Part shown: positions 1 through 7,737 of the stretch, piece by piece | Position numbering within the stretch: the stretch's first letter is position 1 | Layout: each line of letters opens with the position of its first letter | Assembly (NCBI RefSeq): GCF_032380655.1 | Contig: NZ_JAWDIY010000021.1 | Coordinates: forward strand, 1-64,000 | DNA from: Diplocloster hominis | GTDB lineage: Bacteria; Bacillota; Clostridia; Lachnospirales; Lachnospiraceae | Direction of reading: 5' to 3' | Length of the DNA stretch: 64,000 nucleotides | Position numbers and translations under genes: made by a program | The notes under the pieces: generated by a model | What the model saw: the letters and a program-made list of their open reading frames with translations, nothing else | The model's database searches: none | Told to the model about the DNA's origin: nothing

Positions 1-111
1 TTCCTTCAGATTCCATTTCGCAATGGACACCCTTGCCTTCGGCTATATCCTTCCCACTACCGGGCGGATTCCGGACTTGCACCGGTTAGAAACGTGCGCC
101 GCCAGGCGCAC
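1..111 (-). mobile_element. 5' end of a group II intron, truncated by the window edge
   Basis: Read on the minus strand, the segment opens with GTGCGCC at 111-105, the usual 5' start of bacterial group II introns. It continues with the domain I pattern known from many Clostridia and Bacteroides introns: a GGTGCAAGTCC block, AGCCGAAGGCAAGGGTGTCC, and a GGAATCTGAAGGAA block at the window edge. Only the first 111 nt are visible, so the catalytic domains V/VI and any intron-encoded reverse transcriptase lie outside. The intron starts two bases after the T-tract of the terminator at 113-160. Insertion just behind terminator hairpins is the known habit of class C introns; the class is inferred from this context only. 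Confidence 0.75.
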
Positions 112-112
112 C

Positions 113-160
113 AAAAAAAAAAGCGCCTTATCCAAACCTGACCATGTTTGGATAAGACGC
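113..160 (-). terminator. Rho-independent terminator after the 198-542 gene
   Basis: A 15-bp stem (123-137 paired with 146-160, one G-T pair) with an 8-nt loop is followed on the minus strand by ten T residues (122-113). It ends transcription arriving from thrC and the small membrane protein gene. The group II intron begins immediately behind the T-tract. Confidence 0.9.
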
Positions 161-197
161 TTTTCATTCACTTCCATTTATCTGTATATAAGAACAA

Positions 198-542
198 TTA
201 CCAAAAAGTCTTCATCGCTTTTCTGGTACACAGGGCGAACCAAACCAGTGCCGCGAAGAAAACAATCATCCCCAAAAAGAGCGCGCTCCCGATCTGGAGA
301 ACAAAATCATTGATCAGGCAGATTCCCCCGTACACCGTGGTAAACAGGGCGAATATCAGCGTTCTGGGCCCCATGTAGGCCAGATATCCCGGTAGATCCT
401 TGCATTTCTTCATATCCACATCTTTGGAAACTAAAAAACCGGTTTTCACTTCCCCTTTGACCTTCATCAGGTACCACGCATACAGGCAGTAAATACCGCA
501 GCCGAATACGATTACGTCCAATAATACAAACATACTGTCCAT
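198..542 (-). CDS. Small integral membrane protein, function unknown
   Basis: 114 residues with an N-terminal hydrophobic segment (about residues 4-26) and two more near residues 60-80 and 85-105, so a three-helix membrane protein is likely. No catalytic motif or recognised domain is seen. An AAGAAGGGATG stretch about ten bases upstream of the ATG can serve as ribosome binding site. The start lies 17 bp behind the thrC stop on the same strand and the gene runs into the terminator at 113-160, so it is probably the last gene of a thrC transcript. A link to threonine metabolism is not supported by the sequence. Confidence 0.7.
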   Translation of the reverse strand: MDSMFVLLDVIVFGCGIYCLYAWYLMKVKGEVKTGFLVSKDVDMKKCKDLPGYLAYMGPRTLIFALFTTVYGGICLINDFVLQIGSALFLGMIVFFAALVWFALCTRKAMKTFW

Positions 543-559
543 ATCTTTTACATCCCTTC

Positions 560-2050
560 TTATTTTATTCCCAGATAGTTCTTCACGGTATTCTGCATCT
601 GGTCTGTGTCGCAGACATCCCTGTGCAGTACCGGAGCGCTTCGGATATCCTCGATCGCCTGGGGCACGGGAACCCTGGAAATTTTCTCCAGTTCGTCTAC
701 CAGTTCAAAATCTGTCATAGCATCATATTTCGGATCAATGGCATCCATAACGCTTCTGGTGAATTTGTACGGGCTGGCCGTGGAGGCTATCACCGTTTTT
801 TTCTCATCACCGGTGTCCGCCTTGTATTTTTTATATACTTTGGCCGCCACCGCGGTATGAGGATCGATCACGTATCCGGTATCTTCATAGATCTGACGGA
901 TAACACCGGCGGTTTCTTCCTCTGTGGCGAAATTACCGTAAAAATCTTTCAGCTGGGAACGCATCTCATCCGTAATCTCGTATTTTCCACTGGCTGAGAG
1001 TTCCTGCATCAGCGCCCGGTTCTTCTGGGCGTTTGCTCCTGCAATTTTATAAATCAGACGCTCCAGATTACTGGAGATCAGAATATCCATAGACGGGGAT
1101 GAAGTAAGTACGAACTCCCTGTTTCTGTCATAATCTCCGGTCATGAAGAAATCAAACAGGACTTTGTTTTCATTGGAGGCGCAGATCAGTTTATCGATCG
1201 GCAGTCCCATCTGTTTCGCATAGTAAGCCGCCAGTATATTTCCAAAGTTACCGGTGGGAACCACCACGTTAATTTTTTCATTCTCCGCGATCTGCCCATT
1301 TGCGAAAAGTTTCGCGTAGGCATAGACATAATATACGATCTGCGGTACCAGCCGGCCAATGTTAATGGAATTCGCGGAAGAGAACTGATACCCCGCCTGT
1401 TCCATCAACGCTGCCAGGGCCTTATCGTTGAACATGGCCTTCACACCGTTCTGGGCGTCATCAAAATTGCCGTGTATCCCGACAACGTATGTATTATCCC
1501 CCTTCTGGGTCACCATCTGTTTTTCCTGAATGGGGCTGACACCGTTCTTCGGATAAAAGACGATAATCTTCGTTCCGGGAACATCCGCGAAACCTGCCAG
1601 CGCCGCTTTTCCGGTATCCCCGGATGTGGCCGTCAGAATCACGATCTCGTGGTCCACCTGATTCTTCTTTGCCGCGGTTGTCATTAAATGAGGCAAAATC
1701 GACAGCGCCATGTCTTTAAACGCGATCGTGGAACCGTGAAACAGCTCCAGATAATAGGCGCCGTCCGCTTTCGTCAGCGGAGCGATTTCCTCTGTATCGA
1801 ATTTACTGTCATACGCACTGTTGATGCAGTGCTTTAACTCTTCCTCGGTATAGTCCGTCAGATATAACTTCATGACTTCGTAAGCCGTCTCCTGGTAGCT
1901 CATACGCGCCAGTGCATCTAAGCCTGTTAAAAGCTTCGGGATCTCCACCGGGACAAATAACCCGCCATCATCGGCAAGTCCCTTTAAAATAGCCTCAGAC
2001 GCCGTCACAGTGATATCCGCAGTTCTCGTACTTTTGTATAGCAAATCCAT
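560..2050 (-). CDS. thrC: Threonine synthase
   Basis: Pyridoxal-phosphate enzyme that converts O-phosphohomoserine to threonine in the cytoplasm, the last step of threonine synthesis. The family pattern is complete: N-terminal YKSTR start, HGSTIAFKDMA with the PLP-binding lysine, TATSGDTGKAAL and PTGNFGNILAAYY phosphate-binding loops. The frame is open further upstream (to 2137), but family members begin at MDLLYKSTR, so I place the start at 2050, giving 496 residues; the ATG at 2059 (MGSMDLL) is an alternative because an AAAAGG precedes it directly. No other threonine gene is adjacent. The leader carries a short tandem repeat at 2148-2228. Confidence 0.95.
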   Translation of the reverse strand: MDLLYKSTRTADITVTASEAILKGLADDGGLFVPVEIPKLLTGLDALARMSYQETAYEVMKLYLTDYTEEELKHCINSAYDSKFDTEEIAPLTKADGAYYLELFHGSTIAFKDMALSILPHLMTTAAKKNQVDHEIVILTATSGDTGKAALAGFADVPGTKIIVFYPKNGVSPIQEKQMVTQKGDNTYVVGIHGNFDDAQNGVKAMFNDKALAALMEQAGYQFSSANSINIGRLVPQIVYYVYAYAKLFANGQIAENEKINVVVPTGNFGNILAAYYAKQMGLPIDKLICASNENKVLFDFFMTGDYDRNREFVLTSSPSMDILISSNLERLIYKIAGANAQKNRALMQELSASGKYEITDEMRSQLKDFYGNFATEEETAGVIRQIYEDTGYVIDPHTAVAAKVYKKYKADTGDEKKTVIASTASPYKFTRSVMDAIDPKYDAMTDFELVDELEKISRVPVPQAIEDIRSAPVLHRDVCDTDQMQNTVKNYLGIK

Positions 2051-2147
2051 ACTTCCCATCCTTTTCTCTGCATCGGTTTGTTCGATTTTTGATATCATAT
2101 CTTTCAGCATTATATCACACTCCACTACCTCGTACAAGTAAAAAGAA

Positions 2148-2228
2148 CCTCAGAATCAAGCAGAATCAAAGTCTCAGAATCAAAGCCTCGGAATCAGACC
2201 CTCGGAATCAGACCCTCGGAATGAAAAC
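2148..2228. repeat. Degenerate 14-bp tandem repeat ahead of thrC
   Basis: About six imperfect units of the pattern CTCGGAATCAGACC. The copies at 2187-2200 and 2201-2214 are identical, 2215-2228 starts the same way, and those at 2148-2186 read CTCAGAATCAAGC or similar. It lies in the region upstream of the thrC start. No protein or known RNA motif explains it. Confidence 0.8.
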
Positions 2229-2273
2229 GCAATCAAAACGGATTCAAAACGCGAGACAGGATAAGCAAAATTG

Positions 2274-2309
2274 AAAACGGACGGCCAGCTTCCCGCCGGT
2301 CGTCCGTTT
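2274..2309 (-). terminator. Terminator of the SleB-like hydrolase gene
   Basis: Inverted repeat AAACGGACG...CGTCCGTTT (2275-2286 with 2298-2309, one wobble pair). On the minus strand it is followed by TTTTCAATTTT. It lies about 85 bp downstream of the stop codon at 2395. Confidence 0.7.
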
Positions 2310-2394
2310 ATGTTACATATTTATCTAATAAAATGTATCCTTTACAGTATCCCTTTCACATGCCCTTACGGGCGGGATCACAGCTTCCGCTGCT

Positions 2395-3165
2395 CTAAAA
2401 GGTATAAAATTCATGTCCACCGTAAGCCTGCAGCCATTGCAGATTGTTGTCAAACCAGCTCATATTTGTGGGATCTGCAAAGGATCTCGCGGAAAAGAAC
2501 AATGCACCCTGCGAATAATCCTCTCCCTCCAAAGCTCTGTCCACAGCCTCAATCGTACTTTCTGTGACCGTCACTTTTTCAAGCCTTCCATCAATCGTGG
2601 GTGAGAATTGAGCCGTTCTTCCATTCTTCTGGAACACGACTTCGGTTACCGTATCCGGGAACCTGGGATGATTCACCCTGTTGATAATGACATCTGCAAC
2701 CAGGATCTTTCCTTTGATATCCGAACCTGTTGCTTCCGCCTCTACGATTTTAAGTAAGTTCTCGTAATCGTCGCCGTTAAGTGGGATGACCTTCCGGCTC
2801 TTAGCTGCCTCTTCGGCAGTCTGCGTAACTACGTCTGCTGCTGATCTGGGTACTACCTGTGCGGCCTGTGGAGCCGCCGTATTACTCCCTGATTCCTCAT
2901 CTTGCGGTGTCTCTATTAAAACCTGCGCTTTTGCTTCCGTAACACTTTCTTCTTCCAGCCCATCCTCCAAAGAGGTGTCCGCCTCGGCAATTCCTGTCGT
3001 AATAGCTTTGTTTTTACCGGCTGCGGCAAAGCTGCCAGAGTGGAATGCAACCATAGCCAAAATGATGGTACCTGCGGTAATAATGGCGCAGGTGCGGTAG
3101 CATTTCTTGGGTATTCCCTTTAAGAATCCCCAGACTCTGTGAAGAAACGAGTGTAAAGTCCGCAT
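2395..3165 (-). CDS. Membrane-anchored cell wall hydrolase, SleB/CwlJ family
   Basis: 256 residues. A basic N-terminus is followed by one hydrophobic segment (about residues 26-48), so the protein is probably anchored in or exported across the membrane. A low-complexity acidic and Ala/Gln-rich linker (about 55-120) leads to a C-terminal Hydrolase_2 domain (about 135-256). That domain carries the family start LLKIVEAEATG with the conserved glutamate, then VADVIINRV and a GALFF block. SleB/CwlJ proteins are lytic enzymes that cut spore-cortex or vegetative peptidoglycan. The anchored architecture without a peptidoglycan-binding repeat resembles clostridial vegetative versions, so a strictly germination role is not certain. 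A strong sigma-A-type promoter lies at 3255-3283. Confidence 0.88.
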   Translation of the reverse strand: MRTLHSFLHRVWGFLKGIPKKCYRTCAIITAGTIILAMVAFHSGSFAAAGKNKAITTGIAEADTSLEDGLEEESVTEAKAQVLIETPQDEESGSNTAAPQAAQVVPRSAADVVTQTAEEAAKSRKVIPLNGDDYENLLKIVEAEATGSDIKGKILVADVIINRVNHPRFPDTVTEVVFQKNGRTAQFSPTIDGRLEKVTVTESTIEAVDRALEGEDYSQGALFFSARSFADPTNMSWFDNNLQWLQAYGGHEFYTF

Positions 3166-3254
3166 TTTTACGCCCCCTTCTATTCAATTTCTCATTCTGA
3201 AGCTTTCCTCCTTATCTCCCTCAAAAACCAGATTTGCGTCACGACATGTTTTGA

Positions 3255-3283
3255 ATTATAAAAAATACACGTTTTAAAGTCAA
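3255..3283 (-). promoter_or_regulatory. Sigma-A-type promoter of the SleB-like gene
   Basis: On the minus strand the -35 is TTGACT (3283-3278) and the -10 is TATAAT (3260-3255), separated by exactly 17 bp. Transcription would start near 3248, giving a leader of about 80 nt to the ATG at 3165. A consensus vegetative promoter argues for expression outside sporulation. Confidence 0.8.
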
Positions 3284-3506
3284 TAATATTTTCCAAAATT
3301 TGGTAATTACGTCCAGAAAGTAATTTGGGCCTATCTATTTCATGTAATTCCTTATAAATATTTACATTCATTTTTTAAGATTTTTATAAAACATAACTGT
3401 AATATTCCCAGCACTATATTAAGAACTTGTTAACTATTTTTTACACATTTTTAATATTTTATTCAATTTTTCAAAAAAAGCTACTGGAAATCATAGAAAA
3501 ACGGTT
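3284..3506. other. AT-rich intergenic stretch without a recognised gene
   Basis: Between the hydrolase promoter and the 3' end of the LysR pseudogene. Very AT-rich, with no open frame that has a ribosome binding site and no clear hairpin terminator. Confidence 0.6.
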
Positions 3507-4392
3507 TTATTTGCTTTCCTTCGTATGCCTGTATTCCAGATAATCCATAAAACGGCTTACCGCCTGCGACACGGATTTCTTATCCCTCATGGCAAGTCCG
3601 ATCTTACGGTACGCCGGTATCTCCAATTCTTTGGCAATAATATGGTAAGGATTCCTGTGTAAAACCAGTTCAGGCAGAATACTGATCCCAAGCCCGGATT
3701 CCACCATAGACATAATGGCATAGTCATCCCATGTGGTAAAATGCACATTGGGTTTGATGCCGCACTGTTCAAAAATTTCAGAAATTTCAGCCTTCCCGCC
3801 TTTTTCCAAAAGCATAAAGGGGTACTCACTCAACGACTGGACAGGAAAATATTCCGCTTCCGCCAGCGGGTGGTCCTGGGGTAATATAACCAGTAACCGG
3901 TCCTGTTCCAAAAAGACCGTATCCAGTTCCAACTGTAGTGGGCAGCCGCAGAAAGCCGCAATCCACACGTCCTTGTATAATCCAGTTTTCAATTTCCGTA
4001 TAATCCCCCAGCAGGAGCTCGTAGTCAATATTTGGATAGCTTTTTTGAAACTCCCCTATTATATTAGGAAGCCAGTGGGTGGCCACACTGGAAAATGTTC
4101 CGATTCGTATGATTCCGGATTGGAGCCCATGCAGCTCGTCAATCTGTGTCTGAAGCCTGTGATATTCATTGCAGATGCTTTGGGCGTACGGAAGAAGCGT
4201 AAGGCCGTCTGAGGTAAGATGAACCCCAAAACGTCCCCGTTCCAGCAATAAAACGTTCCATTCCCTCTCCAGATCATTTACCATGCGGCTTATGCCGGAT
4301 TGAGAATAATTCAGTATTTCAGCTGCTTTTGTGAAACTCCCGTACTCATATGTTTTCACAAAGGCCAGGTATTTTTGTATATTCATATCCAT
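3507..4392 (-). pseudogene. LysR-family transcriptional regulator, split by a frameshift
   Basis: The N-terminal part (4392 down to about 3942) holds the LysR helix-turn-helix (YGSFTKAAEILNYSQSGISR) and the start of the effector domain. The rest of the effector domain continues in another frame down to 3507 (LEQDRLLVILPQDHPLAE, ESGLGISILPEL). The two frames join at the GGG run at 3940-3942 (CCC on the coding strand). Removing one C restores CGFLRLPLQLELD and a 294-residue protein of normal LysR length. Either the gene is inactivated or the base is a sequencing error. It is divergent from proB, the usual position of a LysR regulator relative to its target, but regulation of proB is only inferred. 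Confidence 0.85.
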
Positions 4393-4597
4393 GATTTTTG
4401 TTTCCTCCCTTATCCATCTGTTTTTCTCATTATTTTCATGATAAACATGCGTTTTTGTAATTATAAAGATTATGTTACACTACCAGCAGATGAGTTTCAA
4501 TAAAAAGTAACTTTTAAGAAAGAGAGGATTGGAACGAGGTACGTGCTGTACAGGATAGGAACCGATATCGATTTCAGAAAGGATGGGATGGAATAAG

Positions 4598-5395
4598 ATG
4601 GGATTATATAAAAACAGGATTGTAGTCAAAGTAGGGACATCGACGTTAACAAATGAACTGGGGAAAAGTGATTTTCGTTCCTTCGACCGGCTGGCCTGTG
4701 TGTTATCGGATATCCAGAATATGGGCTATGAGGTGATCCTTGTTTCCTCAGGCGCCATCGCCGTGGGCACCAGCAAACTACAAATGAAAAAAAGACCTGA
4801 CAGTATGCGTTTAAAGCAGGCTGCCGCCGCCGTAGGCCAGTGCAGCATATGTTTTCTGTATGACAAATTTTTTAACGATTATGACAAAACCATCGCGCAG
4901 ATTTTGTTGAACGCCGAGGATATGGAACATGAGGAAAAGAAAGAAAATCTGATCAATACGTTTAATGCACTGCTGGAAATGGATATCATTCCTATCGTGA
5001 ACGAAAATGATTCCGTCAGCTACACCGAGATCGAATCGGAGGACCGGCTGTTCGGCGATAATGATATGCTCTCCGCTGTCGTAGCCGTGCTGTGCAAAGC
5101 GCAGAAACTGATTATTTTATCCGACATAGACGGTTTCTACGACCGTGATCCCCGGCTGCATCCGAACGCCCGATTGATCGAAAAAATAGAGCAGATCGAT
5201 GAGAGCGTACAATTGCTGGCCGGAGGTGCCGGCTCAAGACGGGGAACAGGCGGTATGAAAACCAAACTGCAGGCGGCTAAACTGGCCACATCACAGGGAA
5301 TTGATACCATCATAACAAATGGAAAAAATCCGGCTGCCTTGTATGATATTATAAAAGGTGAAAAAGCAGGCACGCTTTTCACCGGAAAACGCTAA
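4598..5395 (+). CDS. proB: Glutamate 5-kinase (short form, no PUA domain)
   Basis: Phosphorylates glutamate to glutamyl 5-phosphate, the first step of proline synthesis. Family motifs are in order: KVGTSTLT nucleotide-binding start, VSSGAIAVG, NENDSVS, FGDNDMLSA and SDIDGFYDRDPR, then GTGGMKTKLQAA. At 265 residues it is a kinase domain only, without the C-terminal PUA domain of E. coli ProB, as is common in Clostridia. I chose the ATG at 4598 because GGATGG sits about ten bases before it; the in-frame ATG at 4583 has no spacing from its AAAGG. No proA follows; the gene stands alone and ends at a bidirectional hairpin (5457-5502). Confidence 0.95.
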   Translation: MGLYKNRIVVKVGTSTLTNELGKSDFRSFDRLACVLSDIQNMGYEVILVSSGAIAVGTSKLQMKKRPDSMRLKQAAAAVGQCSICFLYDKFFNDYDKTIAQILLNAEDMEHEEKKENLINTFNALLEMDIIPIVNENDSVSYTEIESEDRLFGDNDMLSAVVAVLCKAQKLIILSDIDGFYDRDPRLHPNARLIEKIEQIDESVQLLAGGAGSRRGTGGMKTKLQAAKLATSQGIDTIITNGKNPAALYDIIKGEKAGTLFTGKR

Positions 5396-5456
5396 ATTAC
5401 ATCCGTTTCCTCTTATGGTAAATGTGTTTCTTCCTATTTATATGGGAACCGGAATC

Positions 5457-5502
5457 GACAAAATCCCTCTTCCGGGGAAAGCCCGGAAAGAGGGATTTTG
5501 TC
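5457..5502. terminator. Bidirectional terminator between proB and the Na/Pi cotransporter gene
   Basis: Long hairpin with arms 5457-5475 and 5483-5502 (19 of 20 bases pair, one bulge). The A/T-rich base of the stem supplies a T-rich end on either strand. It separates two convergent genes. Confidence 0.75.
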
Positions 5503-5504
5503 AT

Positions 5505-7166
5505 TTACAGCTCGTCCACCAGATAACCCGCGATATTATTCGCATGGTCTGAGATCCGTTCCAGATTGCTGATAATATCCAGGAATACCACTCCTGATTT
5601 TGCCTGGCATTCTCCGGTTGAGAGACGTTCGATGTGCTTGCTGCGCAGCTCTTCTTCCAGATCATCGACATCTTCTTCATATTTAACAACTTTGCGGACG
5701 TACTCCATGCTCTCTTCGCTCCGGGCCTTCAGCGCACTGCCCAAACTGTCCAGCACGATTTTCATCAGGTCCTTCATCTCTGTCTGCGCGGTATCCGAGA
5801 ACAGGATATCATTATCCTTCTTAAAACCAGCCAATTCGGCAATATTTTCTGCGTGGTCACCCACCCGTTCCATATCGCTGATGGTATAAAACAAATCATT
5901 GACTACCTGATGCTGGTCCTCGGTCAAAGACAGATTGCTGATCTTCACCAGATATTCCGTAATGATTTTTTCCATATTATTGATGGATGCTTCTGTCTTA
6001 AACACCTGCTGTGCCTTCTCCGTATCGTTATTCAGCGCGGAGTCAAAGGCCAGGTTTACATTTTCATAAACCACCTCACCCATGTGGATGACCTCAGCCA
6101 GCACATTTTCAACCGCAAAAGACGGTGTCTCGAAAATACGGGGGTCCAGATGACGGAGCACGGCCTCGTCTTCCCCCTCTGTTACCGCAAGGGGTTCTGT
6201 CTTTTCCTTGATGATTACCCCTGAGAGCTTGACCAGATAATTCGCAAACGGGAACAGCAGTACGGTGTTCGTCACATTGAATACCGTATGGAAGATGGAT
6301 ATCTGCACACTGTTAATCGTTCCCGCCGCAAAGCTCGGCCTCAGGGAAAACAGTGTGAACATAATAATGCCGAACAGCACGGCTCCAATCACATTGAACA
6401 GCAGATGGATAACGGCCGCCCGCTTGGCTGTCTTATTCGCACCGGCACTGGAGAGCAGTGCCGTAACGCAGGTACCGATGTTCTGTCCCAGCGTAATGTA
6501 AACCGCAGAATTCCAGGTAACTACACCGTTTAACGCCAGTGTCTGAAGAATACCGACGGATGCGGAGGAACTCTGAATAATCGCGGTCACCAGCGCGCCG
6601 GCCAATATACCAAATACCGGATTGCTGCCCAATGTCTTAAATATGGTGGCGAAAATCGGCGCATCCTTGTACGGTGTGATGGCGCCCGACATAAAACTCA
6701 GGCCTATGAATAAAACTCCAAAACCGACAGCGATCTCTCCGATCTCCCTTTTTTTCTCCCCTTTTGTGAATATCATCATAAAAGCCCCGATACCGATGAT
6801 CAACGGAGCTATGAATTCAGGCTTAAAGAATGCTCCCCACTCACTCATGGATACGATCCAGGCCGTAACCGTGGTACCGATATTCGCGCCCATGATAACG
6901 CCGACTGCCTGCGTCAGATTCAAAATACTGGCGTTTACAAAACCAACCACCATAACCGTCGTGGCGGAACTGCTCTGGATGATGGCCGTTACCAAAGCAC
7001 CCACTATTACAGCCAAAATACGGTTGTTAGTCAGGAAACCCATCAACTGTTTCATTTTGTTTCCGGCAGACTTCTGGAGACCGTCGGCCATAACATTCAT
7101 ACCATACAGGAACATACCTAAACCGCCGACAAACCGAAACAGCATCTCTATGTCTTCAAACGACAT
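5505..7166 (-). CDS. Na+/phosphate cotransporter, NptA family with PhoU-like C-terminus
   Basis: 553 residues. The membrane part (about 1-310) contains the duplicated Na/Pi signature GALVTAIIQSSSA near residues 57 and 187, with glycine-rich GVIMGANIGTTVTAW and YITLGQNIGTCVTA after each copy. The C-terminal part (about 335-553) is helical and cytoplasmic and resembles PhoU, with repeated heptads such as NLERISDHANNIA. Such proteins import phosphate with sodium or act in phosphate homeostasis; the substrate is inferred from the family. The start has GGAGGG ten bases upstream. The gene is monocistronic and ends at the shared hairpin with proB. Confidence 0.92.
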   Translation of the reverse strand: MSFEDIEMLFRFVGGLGMFLYGMNVMADGLQKSAGNKMKQLMGFLTNNRILAVIVGALVTAIIQSSSATTVMVVGFVNASILNLTQAVGVIMGANIGTTVTAWIVSMSEWGAFFKPEFIAPLIIGIGAFMMIFTKGEKKREIGEIAVGFGVLFIGLSFMSGAITPYKDAPIFATIFKTLGSNPVFGILAGALVTAIIQSSSASVGILQTLALNGVVTWNSAVYITLGQNIGTCVTALLSSAGANKTAKRAAVIHLLFNVIGAVLFGIIMFTLFSLRPSFAAGTINSVQISIFHTVFNVTNTVLLFPFANYLVKLSGVIIKEKTEPLAVTEGEDEAVLRHLDPRIFETPSFAVENVLAEVIHMGEVVYENVNLAFDSALNNDTEKAQQVFKTEASINNMEKIITEYLVKISNLSLTEDQHQVVNDLFYTISDMERVGDHAENIAELAGFKKDNDILFSDTAQTEMKDLMKIVLDSLGSALKARSEESMEYVRKVVKYEEDVDDLEEELRSKHIERLSTGECQAKSGVVFLDIISNLERISDHANNIAGYLVDEL

Positions 7167-7291
7167 ATTCCCTGATCCCTCCTATTTTCATAATATGCAC
7201 ATACATTTTAATTTTACTAAAGATGGATGTTATACGCAAGGCTAACTTTTTAAAATTACAAATTTTTGTCAAAGGATGAAAAAAATACTAG

Positions 7292-7319
7292 TGTAATGAC
7301 GAAATTTCTCCATATACTA
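7292..7319 (+). promoter_or_regulatory. Possible forespore (sigma-G-like) promoter of the SASP gene
   Basis: TGTAAT at 7292-7297 and TATACTA at 7313-7319 resemble sigma-G elements, but the 15-bp spacing is shorter than usual. The call rests mainly on the downstream gene being a forespore product. Confidence 0.25.
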
Positions 7320-7397
7320 TTCTCGTAACAAACAACACAAAAAACAGATCAACAACAAAACCAAATGGAAGATCTGTAATTCAAGGAGGAATTTATT

Positions 7398-7604
7398 ATG
7401 TCAAATCGTTCTTCTAATCATGCAGTAGTACCGGAAGCTAAAGGAGCTTTAGACAGATTCAAATACGAAGTAGCCAGCGAACTTGGTGTTCCTTTGACTG
7501 ATGGTTATAATGGTAACCTGACTTCCAAACAGAACGGTAGTGTCGGCGGTTATATGGTAAAGAAAATGATCGAGGCACAAGAAAGACAGATGGCAGGGAA
7601 ATAA
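7398..7604 (+). CDS. Alpha/beta-type small acid-soluble spore protein
   Basis: 68 residues with the family hallmarks: LDRFKYEVASELGVPL in the N-terminal half, which includes the Glu-Val/Ala-Ser region recognised by the germination protease GPR, and GYNGNLTSKQNGSVGG(Y)MVKKMIE in the C-terminal half. SASPs coat and protect DNA in the forespore and are degraded at germination. The AAGGAGG ribosome binding site is strong. The gene is monocistronic. A hairpin that may end it lies at 7645-7686. Confidence 0.97.
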   Translation: MSNRSSNHAVVPEAKGALDRFKYEVASELGVPLTDGYNGNLTSKQNGSVGGYMVKKMIEAQERQMAGK

Positions 7605-7644
7605 ATCGTCGCCTGAAGTCAATCTCTGAAATGAAAATCTGACT

Positions 7645-7686
7645 TAGAGGGTTTGCTGTATGCGTAACGCTGCGGTAGGCCCTCTA
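7645..7686 (+). terminator. Probable terminator of the SASP gene
   Basis: TAGAGGG...CCCTCTA arms (7645-7651, 7680-7686) enclose smaller internal pairings; the T-tract is poor (TTATCATT). It may also serve the convergent recG transcript. Confidence 0.45.
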
Positions 7687-7737
7687 TTATCATTAAGGGC
7701 AGAGCGGGGCCTGGCATCTTTCAGCACCGGAATACCT

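Noticed and set aside
2051..2137. Extended N-terminus of threonine synthase from the first ATG
   Set aside because: The extra residues are not family-like; homologues start at the internal MDLLYKSTR.
7625..7737. tRNA or small RNA gene between the SASP gene and recG
   Set aside because: Only a modest hairpin is visible; no cloverleaf or known RNA motif. No tRNA or rRNA was found anywhere in the window.
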